A stretch of DNA of 64,000 bases from Candidatus Tumulicola sp. (GCA_036490475.1 DASXDT010000002.1:221072-285071); one strand, 5' to 3'; counted from the stretch's first letter, positions 26,277 to 37,393 are shown. Numbers and translations are program-made. The notes: a model not told the origin generated them from the sequence alone.

Positions 26277-26827
26277 TAATTGAACTCCTTTTGAACGTAC
26301 GATTCGCAAGAAGCTTTCGGTTTACAAACCGCCCGGGCAGGCCCTGCCCCGCAAACGACATGCTCAAGCGTTTGCAGCTGCAACTGTCGATTTCAGTGAG
26401 CGTGGACTTCGGTCAGCAGTTACCTCGAGGATGAAACGGCCTCGAGGCTCCGAGCGGCATTCGACTCCCCGGCCGGTATCGCACGAGCCGCAGCGCCGGA
26501 CGGTCGAAAGGGCTTCGGACGTCGACGGACGGGTGATCCGGCGAGTCCATCGTCGCCGTCGTCGGTCACTCTTGGCGGACGGGCCGGGCCAAGGCTCAAC
26601 CGATCGCGTATGCGACGGAGAATACTCGGCAAGAATGGCTGCGACGGAACGAGCCGGCTCATACGATGCATTGTACGCCTCATTCGAAAGAAGCTCCAGC
26701 TATACGCTCGAACTTTCTTCCGCAGTGCTCGCCTTTATATCACTTTGAGCCCGGCTCGCCCAGCCACGATGTGGCAACGGGAGCTACGCCGGCAAGCCAA
26801 TCCGCGATAGTTGAAGGCGGAAACCCG
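26277..26827. other. 550-bp gap without a convincing gene
   Basis: Holds the promoter and leader of the sedolisin-like gene. GGGCAG-GCC-CTGCCC near 26336-26350 is a small hairpin. A minus-strand frame at 26420-26683 (87 aa, Arg/Pro-rich) has the in-frame starts ATG AGG..ATG CAT..ATG but no homology that I recognise and weak ribosome sites; I do not call it. No structured RNA family was recognised. Confidence 0.4.
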
Positions 26828-27079
26828 TTACGAGTGCTGCAACTTCGAAAGGTCGGACGCCACGTCTCGATATAACGTGCGAGTAGCCTGAGCCAACATT
26901 TCAAGCACCCGAAAGAGGGCGTCACCAGAGATCGTAATCGCTTGCCATTCGACCGCCGCGTGGCGATGTACGAGTGCGTAGGTATCGCTGCCCACGTCGA
27001 AGATCGCGAATTCGTTCGATTCCGCAATCAAGGTAGCGCTATCGAGCGTTTTGGCGTCTATGGTATGCACGAGTTTCAT
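26828..27079 (-). CDS. Hypothetical 83-aa protein
   Basis: ATG at 27079 is preceded by AGAGGGG with a suitable spacer. The protein (KLVHTIDAKTLDSATLIAES, FAIFDVGSDTYALVHRHAAV, GDALFRVLEMLAQATRTLY) looks like a small alpha/beta protein with no signal peptide. Family unknown. It is 157 bp downstream of the cbb3-oxidase operon on the same strand. Confidence 0.55.
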   Translation of the reverse strand: MKLVHTIDAKTLDSATLIAESNEFAIFDVGSDTYALVHRHAAVEWQAITISGDALFRVLEMLAQATRTLYRDVASDLSKLQHS

Positions 27080-27236
27080 GAAGGCACCCCTCTAGATATA
27101 AGGCAATGGGTCGAATCGAATCCAAGACGTCGACGAGTAAATGACAGAGGTTTTGTGAAATGACCTGCGCGACTTCTGCTGCCGTTGCAGTTCCATGCCG
27201 AGCGTAGCTAGGGGACGCGGCATCAGCGACGTTTTG

Positions 27237-28085
27237 TTAGCGCGCTCTTTTTACGTCGTCGGGCGTAATGGTAGGCGAATGGTTACCCCACGACGTGCGT
27301 TCGTGATCGATAATCGCAGCTACGACTTGATCGGAAAGCTGCGAAAAGGACGGCATAGCGGATCCGAACGTCTGTCCCGCGATCGTCTTGCCCCGTAACC
27401 CTCGAAGGACGATCGCAATATGTTCCTTCGGGTCGGTTGCGCCGACCACCGGGTCGCCGGCGAGCGATGGGAATGCGCCTGGCACTCCCGCGCCGACCGC
27501 TCCATGGCAAGCCGAGCAATTCGTAGCGTAACCGGACGCACCCGAAGCTTCATAGTCAAATCCGCCCGCCGTGCTCTTTCCGCTGTAGGCGGGCGCCTTC
27601 TGCGTCTGATCGCCGGCGGCAGGCTCGCTTGCGGCGGCAAGGGCGGGATTACTCGCGTACGTTGGCGTTGCCACAAATTCCGCCGGAGTATTAAAAAATT
27701 CCAAACCGTACCAACCCGCCCACGCCGTAACGATCGCAATCATGACCCAAGTCCAAACCGGAATCGGTCCGTGCGATTCGGCACGCTCGGGATCGAACGG
27801 TTCGTCGCCGCCAAAGGAGTTGATTTCGATGTCCAGCAGGCCGTGGACCGTTGAGCCCTCGCGCAGTCCGGTTATCGTGATTCCCGGCCCGTTGCGAACC
27901 GTAAAGCGAACGATTCGGGTACCCGTCGTTCCCAGGGCGTCGACGGCGATTAGGCGCAGCCTGTGCTCTCCGTCTTCAATCTTGGTCGTGTCCAGTTGGA
28001 ACGTCGCCGGCGGGCGGTACGTGGCGAGCTGCTCCGTATCGTCATCGAGATAGACCGAGATCGATCGGGGACCCGCTGCTTCCAT
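27237..28085 (-). CDS. CcoP-like monohaem cytochrome c with N-terminal Ig-like domain
   Basis: 282 aa from ATG at 28085, sharing TGATG with the preceding small gene. Residues about 5-95 look like an Ig-like beta domain (SISVYLDDDTEQLATYRPP, GEHRLRLIAVDALGTTGT). One transmembrane helix follows (PVWTWVMIAIVTAWAGWYGL, about 110-130), a flexible linker, then a class I cytochrome c with CSACH (190-194) and the Met ligand in GSAMPSF. Ordinary CcoP has two haems and no Ig domain. With N-in topology the Ig-like part would face the cytoplasm, which is odd. It probably carries electrons to the CcoNO core. Confidence 0.8.
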   Translation of the reverse strand: MEAAGPRSISVYLDDDTEQLATYRPPATFQLDTTKIEDGEHRLRLIAVDALGTTGTRIVRFTVRNGPGITITGLREGSTVHGLLDIEINSFGGDEPFDPERAESHGPIPVWTWVMIAIVTAWAGWYGLEFFNTPAEFVATPTYASNPALAAASEPAAGDQTQKAPAYSGKSTAGGFDYEASGASGYATNCSACHGAVGAGVPGAFPSLAGDPVVGATDPKEHIAIVLRGLRGKTIAGQTFGSAMPSFSQLSDQVVAAIIDHERTSWGNHSPTITPDDVKRAR

Positions 28086-28264
28086 CACCGATCGTCCTTG
28101 AGTATCAGTCGTTTGGGATGGTCCGGACCGGTTTCGGCGGGTGATACCATAGCGCGGACCGCAAAAACGATCGCCCACACGGTCACGACGGTACCGAGGA
28201 CGGCGATGAGCCAGCCGATCGGATCCGCGCCGAACGGCTCGACGTTCATCGCCATGCCGTTCAT
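28085..28264 (-). CDS. CcoQ-like 59-aa single-helix subunit
   Basis: A short reading frame from ATG 28264 to TGA 28085 encodes NGMAMNVEPFGADPIGWL, then a hydrophobic helix (IAVLGTVVTVWAIVFAVRAM) and a polar tail ending KRLILKDDR. It overlaps ccoO by ATGA and the cytochrome c gene by TGATG, so it is embedded in the translational chain of the oxidase operon. Position, size and topology match the CcoQ/FixQ small subunit; sequence conservation in that family is low. Confidence 0.7.
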   Translation of the reverse strand: MNGMAMNVEPFGADPIGWLIAVLGTVVTVWAIVFAVRAMVSPAETGPDHPKRLILKDDR

Positions 28265-28845
28265 CGCTTGACCGCACCTTTGAGTGGCACTTGTTTGAGC
28301 GACTCTAAGTATGCGACCAGAGCTTGGGCTTCTTGGGTGGCGATGACGACCCGTCCGCTGGGGGCGTAGCCGGGGGGCACCGCGACGACGACGTCGCCTG
28401 GATCGGCGTGTTTTTTCACGCGAAAGAACCAGGGGTATGCCGGCATGATGGAACTCGAGACGAGCGATCGCGGCTCATACAAGTGAATGTATTGCCACAC
28501 CTCGCTGGGTTGGCGCGATCCGATGTTGCTCAAATCCGGCCCATTACGCTCCGACCCGAGAAGCTCTGGTGTAGCATACGCATAGTCGCCGGCAATTGAT
28601 GGGCGTCCAAAGACGAGGTCCTGCTTGAGCGGGCGCACCTGCTGTGTGTGGCAGTAGGAGCAACCCTCCGCAACATAGGTCGCACGCCCACGGTCTTGCT
28701 GCTCCGTCAGCGGCACGACCCCCGGCGCCGGAGGCGTTTGCGAAAGAACCCAACCCGGCATTGCCCCCATCAAAATCGCAAGCACTTCGTAAATGAGGAA
28801 CGGAATGCCAACGAGCAGGACGACGTTATTCATTCCGCCCTTCAT
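28261..28845 (-). CDS. ccoO: cbb3-type cytochrome c oxidase, monohaem subunit II
   Basis: 194 aa from ATG at 28845 (ATGA overlap with ccoN). An N-terminal transmembrane helix (VVLLVGIPFLIYEVLAILMG) anchors a periplasmic haem c domain with CSYCHTQQVRP, the classical CcoO/FixO haem site, and LSNIGSR and IMPAYPWFF, the latter carrying a likely Met ligand. It transfers electrons to the CcoN haems. The longer upstream frame is shadow of ccoN. Confidence 0.93.
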   Translation of the reverse strand: MKGGMNNVVLLVGIPFLIYEVLAILMGAMPGWVLSQTPPAPGVVPLTEQQDRGRATYVAEGCSYCHTQQVRPLKQDLVFGRPSIAGDYAYATPELLGSERNGPDLSNIGSRQPSEVWQYIHLYEPRSLVSSSIMPAYPWFFRVKKHADPGDVVVAVPPGYAPSGRVVIATQEAQALVAYLESLKQVPLKGAVKR

Positions 28846-30257
28846 GCGCGCACCGATTCGCTTGCGTTCAGGTTCGGATTGCGCCGCGCAAACGTCATCA
28901 GATATACGTTGTAAGCGAACAACAGATGCGACACAAACATCATCGTGCCGCCAATCGATCGCGCCATCCAATACGGCGCGGCCGATTCCACCGATGCAAT
29001 GAACGGATCGCCTTGCGCCCAGTTCAGACCTTGGATCGTTCCCCCGATGGAAAGTGCGACGACGTAAATCGTCACGCCGATCGTGGCCAACCAAAAGTGC
29101 AGCCCGGTAACCAATGGGTTCGGTTCCTTGCCCGTCGCTTTCGGCAACAGCCCATAGATGCAGCCCCAAGCGATGAACGTGATAAACCCATACATGGTTG
29201 CGTGGGAGTGCCCGACGGTATAACTCGTGAGATGCCAGATGGTCTGAAGGCTGCGCAGCGCCTCCACCGTTCCCTGGGCGGAGCCTAGAAAGTAATACGC
29301 GATTCCCACAACGATGAACGGCAACGCCACGGAGCGGCGCACGCGTTCCCACCTGCCGGAAATCGTCAGAACAAAGTTGCCCGTTCCTGCAAATACCGGC
29401 ACCAGCATCCCAACGCTAAAGACGATCGCTAGCGTTTGAAACCACCAGGGTATCGGCGTGAACTCAAAATGATGGGCGCCGATGATCGGGTAGAAAACCA
29501 GATTCGTCCAGAATCCTAAAACTCCAAGCGCGTAGGAATAGATCGGCCTATTCAGCAGCTTTGGGAGCGTATAATAAATGGCGCCAAGCGCAAGGAACGT
29601 AAACCACATGCCGACCGCATTGTGCATGTAAAAGCCCTGTACGGCGACCTGTCCCAGACCGCGCTGGTACAACGGAATCGCGGCCGTAACCGCCAGAATC
29701 GTCGTGAAGACGTACGCGCCTACGATGTACCAGTTCGAGATGTAGATGTAGCGCTCGGCACGTTTGGCAATGGTTCCGACGATCGCAATGGCGCTCAGGA
29801 CGACCGCCGCCACGAAGAAGATCGTGACCCACCAGACCCACTCGCGATATTCCTGATCCCCATTGTTGATCCCGAGATCGAGCGTAATCGTTCCGAGGAT
29901 CGCGGCAACGTTGTAGCACCAAAGCGCTGCCCATGCATAACTCTTGCCCCACAGCGCGATGCCCGACGAACGCGCCGTGACGTACATCCCGACGCCTGTT
30001 AACGCAACCGAAGCAAAGCCGTAAAACGTACCATTGGTGTGAATCGCGCGCAAACGCCCAAACGAGAGATAGGGGCTCGTCGCGAGATCGGGGTATGGAA
30101 ATTTGAAGCTTAGAAGAACTCCGACGGCCGTGGCTAACAGCAGCCAGAACGTGGCGGATATGGTAAACGCCGCGAAGAGTTCGGCGTCGGCGCGCGCGCT
30201 TAGCGTTGCAGGCTGGGCGGCCGTCACCCTCGTTGAACCTGTTCCTTCATGGATCAT
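28842..30257 (-). CDS. ccoN: cbb3-type cytochrome c oxidase catalytic subunit I
   Basis: 471 aa, about 12 transmembrane helices. Haem-copper oxidase landmarks: low-spin haem ligand in RAIHTNGTFYGF, CuB ligand region YMHNAVGMWF, HHFEFTPIPWW, and the haem-ligand helix YTVGHSHATMYGF. It reduces O2 to water at high affinity. The gene order ccoN-ccoO-ccoQ-like-cytochrome c follows; no ccoGHIS assembly genes are in the window. ATG 30257 has only a weak ribosome site. Confidence 0.93.
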   Translation of the reverse strand: MIHEGTGSTRVTAAQPATLSARADAELFAAFTISATFWLLLATAVGVLLSFKFPYPDLATSPYLSFGRLRAIHTNGTFYGFASVALTGVGMYVTARSSGIALWGKSYAWAALWCYNVAAILGTITLDLGINNGDQEYREWVWWVTIFFVAAVVLSAIAIVGTIAKRAERYIYISNWYIVGAYVFTTILAVTAAIPLYQRGLGQVAVQGFYMHNAVGMWFTFLALGAIYYTLPKLLNRPIYSYALGVLGFWTNLVFYPIIGAHHFEFTPIPWWFQTLAIVFSVGMLVPVFAGTGNFVLTISGRWERVRRSVALPFIVVGIAYYFLGSAQGTVEALRSLQTIWHLTSYTVGHSHATMYGFITFIAWGCIYGLLPKATGKEPNPLVTGLHFWLATIGVTIYVVALSIGGTIQGLNWAQGDPFIASVESAAPYWMARSIGGTMMFVSHLLFAYNVYLMTFARRNPNLNASESVRA

Positions 30258-30575
30258 TCCGTGAGAGTTGCTCGAAGCTCAAACAACGTTACCCAGGAGT
30301 GCGCGGAGCGTCACTATGTCGAAGCTCGCCGAGAGCATTTTGCGGCTCCATGACTCATTGGTGGATGCCGTTATCTAAGCGTCGGCTTACATCGCTTACG
30401 ATCATTTCTCCGCTCGACTTCCTCGCCTTTTCCGCGAATCCTAGTTTCTAGAATGTCCCCGCGAGCGTTCTTCAATAGCGTCATTTTCTGCCCGGAAGAC
30501 TCATTTCGCAGTGACCCCGGTTATTGACGGAATGGAGTCGGGCGTGCGCGAGCTAACCGTAGACGCGGCTCTGGA
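30258..30575. other. 318-bp gap upstream of ccoN
   Basis: Must hold the oxidase promoter. Composition is more AT-rich than the surroundings. Short frames on both strands (for example 30206-30451 plus) show no recognisable protein. On the minus strand there are pieces that look like broken coding sequence (KLGFAEKARKSSGEMIVSDV), but I cannot name a source gene. Confidence 0.35.
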
Positions 30576-31133
30576 TCAAAATCCGTCTTTCGTGATCCAT
30601 CTGGTCGTCGACTGATGCTGAGTGTGCGTTCGAAATGATATGGATGCGCTTTTCCTCCAGTAGCCGCTTTCGTCACTGGTGATAAGCCAGGCTTCGGATG
30701 CGATGGCTTGGAGTGGCAAAGAGATCTCTGTCGCGGCAAGCCGGTCCACCAATTCGCGTTCGAGCTCGTCTCCAAGCGTAAGGTGCGGAATGATATCCGA
30801 GAAAGCGTTTCCGTATGGAGGATGGGTCGGCCATCGTTGGGCGATATGTGCTGTCATTTCGACGAACGGTTCCATTGGATCCGGCCGAAGGTAGACGCAC
30901 CTATCGAACGTTCCTATATCGCTCAGGCTGAAGTGGAATGCTTCGAAATCGCCGAGCATCTTGCAAAGGTTTGGGAGTTCTTTTATTGCTTCTTCAAGAG
31001 GCAACCACGGAAAAAGCAGCGTTATGTGAGCCGGAACGCCAAGTTTGGCGGCTGGATCATATTCTCCGCGTATGGCCGCTACAGTAGATTCGGCCATAGG
31101 AACTGGGACGATGATTCCGGTCTGACATTGCAT
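30576..31133 (-). CDS. 2H phosphoesterase, 2'-5' RNA ligase/cyclic phosphodiesterase family
   Basis: 185 aa from ATG 31133; a 15-residue upstream extension exists, and neither start has a clear ribosome site. The two HxT motifs of the 2H superfamily are present: PAHITLLFP (H36, T38) and IPHLTLGDE (H117, T119), separated by about 80 residues as expected. These enzymes act on 2',3'-cyclic phosphates or 2'-5' linkages. Codon and base use here is somewhat less GC-rich than flanking regions, and it sits beside a decayed gene, so it may be a later acquisition. Confidence 0.8.
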   Translation of the reverse strand: MQCQTGIIVPVPMAESTVAAIRGEYDPAAKLGVPAHITLLFPWLPLEEAIKELPNLCKMLGDFEAFHFSLSDIGTFDRCVYLRPDPMEPFVEMTAHIAQRWPTHPPYGNAFSDIIPHLTLGDELERELVDRLAATEISLPLQAIASEAWLITSDESGYWRKSASISFRTHTQHQSTTRWITKDGF

Positions 31134-31277
31134 TTCTTTGAGGATTTTACCGTGGACTCTATAGGCCTTGTAAAGCAAGAGGCAAGTTGTCTAGACATGG
31201 TTTTTGCCGCGTAACGTGTGTCCGACAAAAGCTCCGAAAATAGGTGGAGAATCCTGAGATGTGGCCTCAGAGGAGTT

Positions 31278-31636
31278 CGTCGTGAAGAAATCCCGGATCA
31301 GCGAGGTAACCGTTACGTGGCGGCACCGCGTATCTCGAGTGCATTCTCAATGTACCTTCGGTATTTCCGGTCTGGCGCTGTTCCGGAACCTCGGATCGAG
31401 ATCGAACAGTCACAGTTTCATCGTGACGATCCGGCCACCGTTCGGCAGATATGGAAGCGCGGCTTGATTCGCCACGAACGGAGCGCGAACGTTCACTTCC
31501 AACATACGATCGAGATCATCGAGCGCGTAGCCTTGCGCGAACCGGCGAACGATTGCGGCACCGATACCGCGCGACCCTCCGGTTACGAGAACGACCTTAC
31601 CGCTAAATGGGCCGAAAGAATCGAACCTGAAGCGGA
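31278..31636 (-). pseudogene. Decayed short-chain dehydrogenase/reductase (FabG-like) remnant
   Basis: Reading the minus strand from about 31636, one frame gives FSGKVVLVTGGSRGIGAAIV followed by RRFAQ (the SDR nucleotide loop), then jumps to YALDDLDRMLEVNVRAPFVA and LPNGGRIVT before a TGA at 31410-31412. In the same frame, RNSARPEIPKV and, after another TGA, RHVTVTSLIRDFFTT match the usual SDR C-terminus (RPEDIAKV, YVTGTSLTIDGGFT). The NNAG region and the YxxxK active site are gone, no start codon is present, and total length is about half of an intact gene. Clearly a relic, with deletions and in-frame stops. Confidence 0.75.
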
Positions 31637-31638
31637 CG

Positions 31639-32571
31639 CTATTTCGGAACGGCGCTTACAACGACTCCGAGCGGCAAAGAAAAGCCGGTTACAACCTTGA
31701 CGGGCTTTCCGCCTTCCGGATACGGGAAGACGTCCACACTTGCATTGCCGGCGTCGGCACAGACGAGCCGATTCGAATAGATGTAGGTGGCAGCACAATC
31801 GCTCGAGCCCGTAAGAGGCGTCGACCCGGTGACGGTGGCGGTAGTGCCATTTACGCGCATTTGGTAGTTAACTGCGCCTTTCTGGTCGACGATATTGAGA
31901 GCTTTCTCGGTGTATTGCACGCTCCCGGGAAATGCGATGGTCGCTCCCGCAACCGAGATTTTTTCGATCGTTTTTGACCCTTTAGGCAATTCGAAGAGTT
32001 CGAAATTCTTCGAAGAGTCCAAGCCGTCAACGAATAAGTTGTCGTGTGCGTCGTACCCGAGGAAAGAGATGCTGTAAATGCCTTTAATGACCGCGGGTTT
32101 ACCGTTTGCGTGCGGAAATAACAGTATATCCTCCGCCTCACCGGTTGTAATAAAGGTGCCAACCGCAAGCGTTCCGCTGCTCGGACTAACCGCGCAAAAA
32201 GCACCCGCATAGCCAAGCGGAACTTTCAGCGAACGCAGCGGCACCGTCCCGCCGTGTGCGTATTCAACGACCTTCTTCTGGCTTTGGACGGACCAGATGT
32301 TGCCGGCCGAATCCGCGCAAGAAGCAACGAATGGAAGAGTCTGATACAACGTATACGCAGGGTAAGCGTACACGGAAGTCTGATAGTTTCCGCCGTCGTA
32401 AATATAAGCGAGGACCGGCGGCACCTTTGCCGGGCGGCCTAGCGTGCTAGGTTGCTGGAACGAGCTGGTAGTGACGCCGGCGAACGGCGTCGTCCCGGCG
32501 GCGCTGCAGCCACACATTGCGGTGAGGATCAGACTCGCACCAAACGCACGAGCATCGTCGCGAAATGTCAT
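31639..32571 (-). CDS. Lipoprotein with beta-propeller-like repeats
   Basis: 310 aa. N-terminal signal with cysteines in LTAMCGCSAAG gives a lipoprotein-type processing site. The mature part has repeated strand patterns of NHL/YVTN-type propellers (VLAYIYDGGNYQTSVYAYP, CADSAGNIWSVQSQKKVVEY, LGYDAHDNLFVDGL, LVCADAGNASVDVFPYPEGG). It resembles in layout the frameshifted lipoprotein near 62.5-63.5 kb. Role unknown, probably envelope-associated. Confidence 0.7.
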   Translation of the reverse strand: MTFRDDARAFGASLILTAMCGCSAAGTTPFAGVTTSSFQQPSTLGRPAKVPPVLAYIYDGGNYQTSVYAYPAYTLYQTLPFVASCADSAGNIWSVQSQKKVVEYAHGGTVPLRSLKVPLGYAGAFCAVSPSSGTLAVGTFITTGEAEDILLFPHANGKPAVIKGIYSISFLGYDAHDNLFVDGLDSSKNFELFELPKGSKTIEKISVAGATIAFPGSVQYTEKALNIVDQKGAVNYQMRVNGTTATVTGSTPLTGSSDCAATYIYSNRLVCADAGNASVDVFPYPEGGKPVKVVTGFSLPLGVVVSAVPK

Positions 32572-32741
32572 TACGTATCGCTCCGTTCCAAGTCGTTGCT
32601 AATTACGACGGCACGTTTTGCGAGTTCGGTTTGAATTGGAGCCCCACCCTTGGCATCAGGCACAGCAAACGTCCAGGTATGAAAGCCGCCGCAGTACTGT
32701 TTTGAGAAAGCGCTCGGCGCCAAAGTCCGGGAAAGGATAAA

Positions 32742-32762
32742 GGCCCAGACGTTCTCTGGGCC
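32742..32762 (-). terminator. Terminator downstream of tRNA-Asn
   Basis: GGCCCAGA-CGTTC-TCTGGGCC, an 8-bp GC stem, lies 9 bp past the 3' end of the tRNA. On the minus strand it runs into TTTATCC. CTTCTTTT follows on the plus strand, but no gene there would need it. Confidence 0.7.
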
Positions 32763-32771
32763 CTTCTTTTA

Positions 32772-32847
32772 TGGCTCCCGGTGCTGGACTCGAACCAGCG
32801 ACCCGCTGATTAACAGTCAGCTGCTCTACCAACTGAGCTAACCGGGA
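32772..32847 (-). tRNA. tRNA-Asn (anticodon GTT)
   Basis: 76 nt on the minus strand. Seven-base acceptor stem TCCCGGT/ACCGGGA, D-arm GCTCAGTTGGTAGAGC, anticodon arm GCTGA-CTGTTAA-TCAGC with anticodon GTT, T-arm GCTGG-TTCGAGT-CCAGC, and discriminator G followed by an encoded CCA. All stems pair. A terminator follows directly. Confidence 0.97.
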
Positions 32848-32922
32848 CCGTTCTCGACCTGGCGGATTGTACGCGGGCGGTGCAAATCCCCGCCAGACGG
32901 AGCGGAACGGCCGGGCGGTCCG

Positions 32923-33519
32923 CTAGTAGTGCGTCGATTGCCGGCGGAGCGTTACCGTTTGATCGAGCTGTACCGTCGCACCCGCGCCTTGCGGAACGTC
33001 GAAGTTGGTCTTGTTGTTGGCGCCGATCATGGCGCCGCCGATCAGGCCGATGGCGCCGCCCGCGTTGCTATGGAATACCGTCTTGCCGATGGCGTTGCCG
33101 ATCAGCATGCCCGCCAACGCGCCGACGGCGGCCTTGGCGGCCGTTCCGCTCGTACTCTTCTGCGCCGCGATGCTCGTGACGCTGCCGTGGATGCCGACGA
33201 CCGTTCCATCGTACATGCGAATGTACTGCGGTACGATCACGATCTCGGGATTGCTGCCTTGGCCGGCGCGCTGTACTTTGGTCACGACGCCGCTGATGGT
33301 CGCTCCCTGAAAACCGGGGTCGCCGTTCGGATACGGCGGCACGACGGTCAGGCTGAACGGATCGCCGACGTGCGCCGAGCCCGTGCTTAAGCTCTGATTC
33401 AGTTGGCCGTACAGGATCGCTCCGGCGTACAGCGTCGCTTGCTGCGCCGATGCAGCCAACGCGGTGCTTGCGAACGTCGCGACCAAGGTCGCCGCCGCTA
33501 CGATGTTTCGAACCGTCAT
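32923..33519 (-). CDS. Secreted glycine-zipper protein, paralogue of the next upstream gene
   Basis: 198 aa with a clear signal peptide (TVRNIVAAATLVATFASTALAASA) and GGAGAG before the ATG. The central part reads SAHVGDPFSLTVVPPYP and FQGATISGVVTKVQRAG, ending in YIRMYDGTVVGIHG. The C-terminal half has a glycine-zipper stretch (VGALAGMLIGNAIGKTVF, AGGAIGLIGGAMIGANN) that may span or associate with membrane. The central domain matches that of the gene at 33549. Unknown function. Confidence 0.7.
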   Translation of the reverse strand: MTVRNIVAAATLVATFASTALAASAQQATLYAGAILYGQLNQSLSTGSAHVGDPFSLTVVPPYPNGDPGFQGATISGVVTKVQRAGQGSNPEIVIVPQYIRMYDGTVVGIHGSVTSIAAQKSTSGTAAKAAVGALAGMLIGNAIGKTVFHSNAGGAIGLIGGAMIGANNKTNFDVPQGAGATVQLDQTVTLRRQSTHY

Positions 33520-33548
33520 ATTCTCTCCGTCCTGCCGACGGCTCGTCG

Positions 33549-34169
33549 TTACTGAACCGTCAAGTCGTGCGTCAGTTGAATCGTAACCGGCGCGCCCGGA
33601 GGAATAACGATAGTTTCATTAGATTTCTGCGCGTACAGGTAACCGCTCGTATTGCCCGCCGGAGGCGGCGTCACCGATGGCGCGGCATCTTTGCGGAAGG
33701 TCATCTGCCACGCTATTGGGCCCGGCGTGACCTTGCTGGTCGGCATCGGCGGCAAAGAAAACTTCATCTGCTCTTTGTGCACGGCCGCAGTATTCGATTG
33801 CACGACGTTCTTATTGAGAATGATTGCGTGAATCGCTGCACGCGTTCCACTCCGAAACGTCAGATAATCGAGGACAAAGCCGATGCGTGCGCGGGTGAGT
33901 CCGGCCGGCTGTGCGACATCCGTGATGCGGCCGTGAATTGCAGCGCCCGTCAATGCTGGTTGCGACGGATCGTCGATCAGCAACTTAAACGTATCGCCGA
34001 CGTGCAGGTTGGCCGAGTTGACGGGACCACCGAGCACGCACTGTAATTTCGTGCCGGCGGTAATCTTCGAACTGGTTGTAAGGGTTGCCGCAGCCGACGA
34101 GGGCGCTGCAGCGATGGCCGTTGCGGCGACGGCCAAAAACGCCAGCGCGAATGCGATCTTATTGCGCAA
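33549..34169 (-). CDS. Secreted protein paralogous to 32923-33519, overlapping the metK end
   Basis: Start is uncertain: TTG 34169 overlaps the last 11 nt of metK and gives a compact signal peptide ([22 protein letters not shown]); GTG 34193 would add 8 residues. The mature domain shows [36 protein letters not shown] and [14 protein letters not shown], the same order of motifs as its neighbour (HVGD-F-L, GA-I-G-T-V, GT-IH). It lacks the glycine zipper. Probably translated by coupling to metK. Function unknown. Confidence 0.68.
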   Translation of the reverse strand: MRNKIAFALAFLAVAATAIAAAPSSAAATLTTSSKITAGTKLQCVLGGPVNSANLHVGDTFKLLIDDPSQPALTGAAIHGRITDVAQPAGLTRARIGFVLDYLTFRSGTRAAIHAIILNKNVVQSNTAAVHKEQMKFSLPPMPTSKVTPGPIAWQMTFRKDAAPSVTPPPAGNTSGYLYAQKSNETIVIPPGAPVTIQLTHDLTVQ

Positions 34170-35382
34170 AGTTCGGTACCCGTAGCGCTTCACCGGTAAA
34201 ACCCGTGGCATTGCGCAACGCCTCCACGCGATCGAGCCGTTCCCACGGCAGGTCTAAATCCGGTCGTCCGAAGTGTCCGTACGACGCGGTCTGCTTGTAG
34301 ATCGGGCGGCGGAGATCTAACGCTTGGATGATGGCCGCCGGACGCAAGTCGAAAACGTCGGTGACCGCTTTGGCAATCACGGCTTCGTCGATCTTTGCAG
34401 TTCCGAACGTTTCGATGAAAACGTTCATCGGATGCGCGACACCGATCGCGTAGGCAACTTGGAGTTCGCATCGATCGGCTAAGCCGGCCGCTACAACGTT
34501 CTTAGCAACCCAGCGCGCCGCGTATGCGCTCGAGCGATCCACCTTGGTCGGATCCTTACCCGAGAACGCGCCGCCGCCATGACGGGCCATGCCGCCATAC
34601 GTGTCTGCGATGATTTTGCGTCCGGTTAATCCGGCGTCGCCCTTCGGGCCGCCGATCACGAAACGTCCGGTTGGATTTACGTATACACGCGTGTTCGAGT
34701 CGCGCATCGAGGCGGGGATCACGTGGTCGATCACCTTCTCGGTAATCTCGCGGCGAATCGTTTCGAGCCCGATATCGGGGTCGTGCTGCGCCGAAATCAC
34801 GACCGCGTCGACGCGGATCGGTTTGTGTCCGTCGTACTCGATCGTCACCTGTGACTTGCCATCCGGCCGAAGATATGGAATGTTACCATTCTTACGCACG
34901 GCCGCCAGATGACGCGTGAGATTGTGAGCCAGCGTGATTGGCAGCGGCATCAGCTCGGCCGTTTCGCGACACGCGAAACCGAACATCAGCCCTTGATCGC
35001 CGGCACCAATCAGATCGAACGGATCGTCGTCGCCGCCTTTTGCTTCGAGCGATTTATTGACGCCGACGGCGATGTCGGGCGATTGTTCGTCGATCGAGAT
35101 GCTGACGCCACACGTGTCGGCGTCGAAGCCGACCGACGATCGGGTGTAGCCGACCTCTCGAATCGTTTCGCGCACGAGTTTGGGCAAATCGATGTACGTC
35201 TTAGTCGTGACCTCGCCGGCCAAATGAATCTGGCCGGTGATCGCAAACGTTTCGACCGCGACGCGCGAGAGCGGATCTTTTTCGATCAGCGCATCGAGCA
35301 CGGCGTCGGAAATTTGATCGGCGAGCTTATCCGGATGACCTTCGGTCACCGATTCGCTGCTAAAGAATCGCCGGTACGCCAC
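34159..35382 (-). CDS. metK: S-adenosylmethionine synthetase
   Basis: 407 aa, normal length. Makes SAM from methionine and ATP. Motifs: [20 protein letters not shown] near the N-terminus, [13 protein letters not shown] (the GAGDQG hexapeptide region), [20 protein letters not shown], and [22 protein letters not shown] 35382 directly follows the ahcY stop at 35383, so ahcY and metK are one transcript forming the SAM/SAH part of the methyl cycle. Confidence 0.97.
   Translation of the reverse strand: MAYRRFFSSESVTEGHPDKLADQISDAVLDALIEKDPLSRVAVETFAITGQIHLAGEVTTKTYIDLPKLVRETIREVGYTRSSVGFDADTCGVSISIDEQSPDIAVGVNKSLEAKGGDDDPFDLIGAGDQGLMFGFACRETAELMPLPITLAHNLTRHLAAVRKNGNIPYLRPDGKSQVTIEYDGHKPIRVDAVVISAQHDPDIGLETIRREITEKVIDHVIPASMRDSNTRVYVNPTGRFVIGGPKGDAGLTGRKIIADTYGGMARHGGGAFSGKDPTKVDRSSAYAARWVAKNVVAAGLADRCELQVAYAIGVAHPMNVFIETFGTAKIDEAVIAKAVTDVFDLRPAAIIQALDLRRPIYKQTASYGHFGRPDLDLPWERLDRVEALRNATGFTGEALRVPNFAQ

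Positions 35383-37389
<2,007 letters not shown>

Positions 37390-37393
<4 letters not shown>

Noticed and set aside
26420..26683. 87-codon minus-strand frame in the large intergenic gap
   Set aside because: Low-complexity Arg/Pro content, weak ribosome sites, no homology recognised.
30206..30451. 81-codon plus-strand frame overlapping the start of ccoN
   Set aside because: Antisense to the ccoN start and leader; composition gives no support.
31218..31700. 160-codon plus-strand reading frame
   Set aside because: It is antisense to the clear SDR relic and to the end of the next lipoprotein gene.
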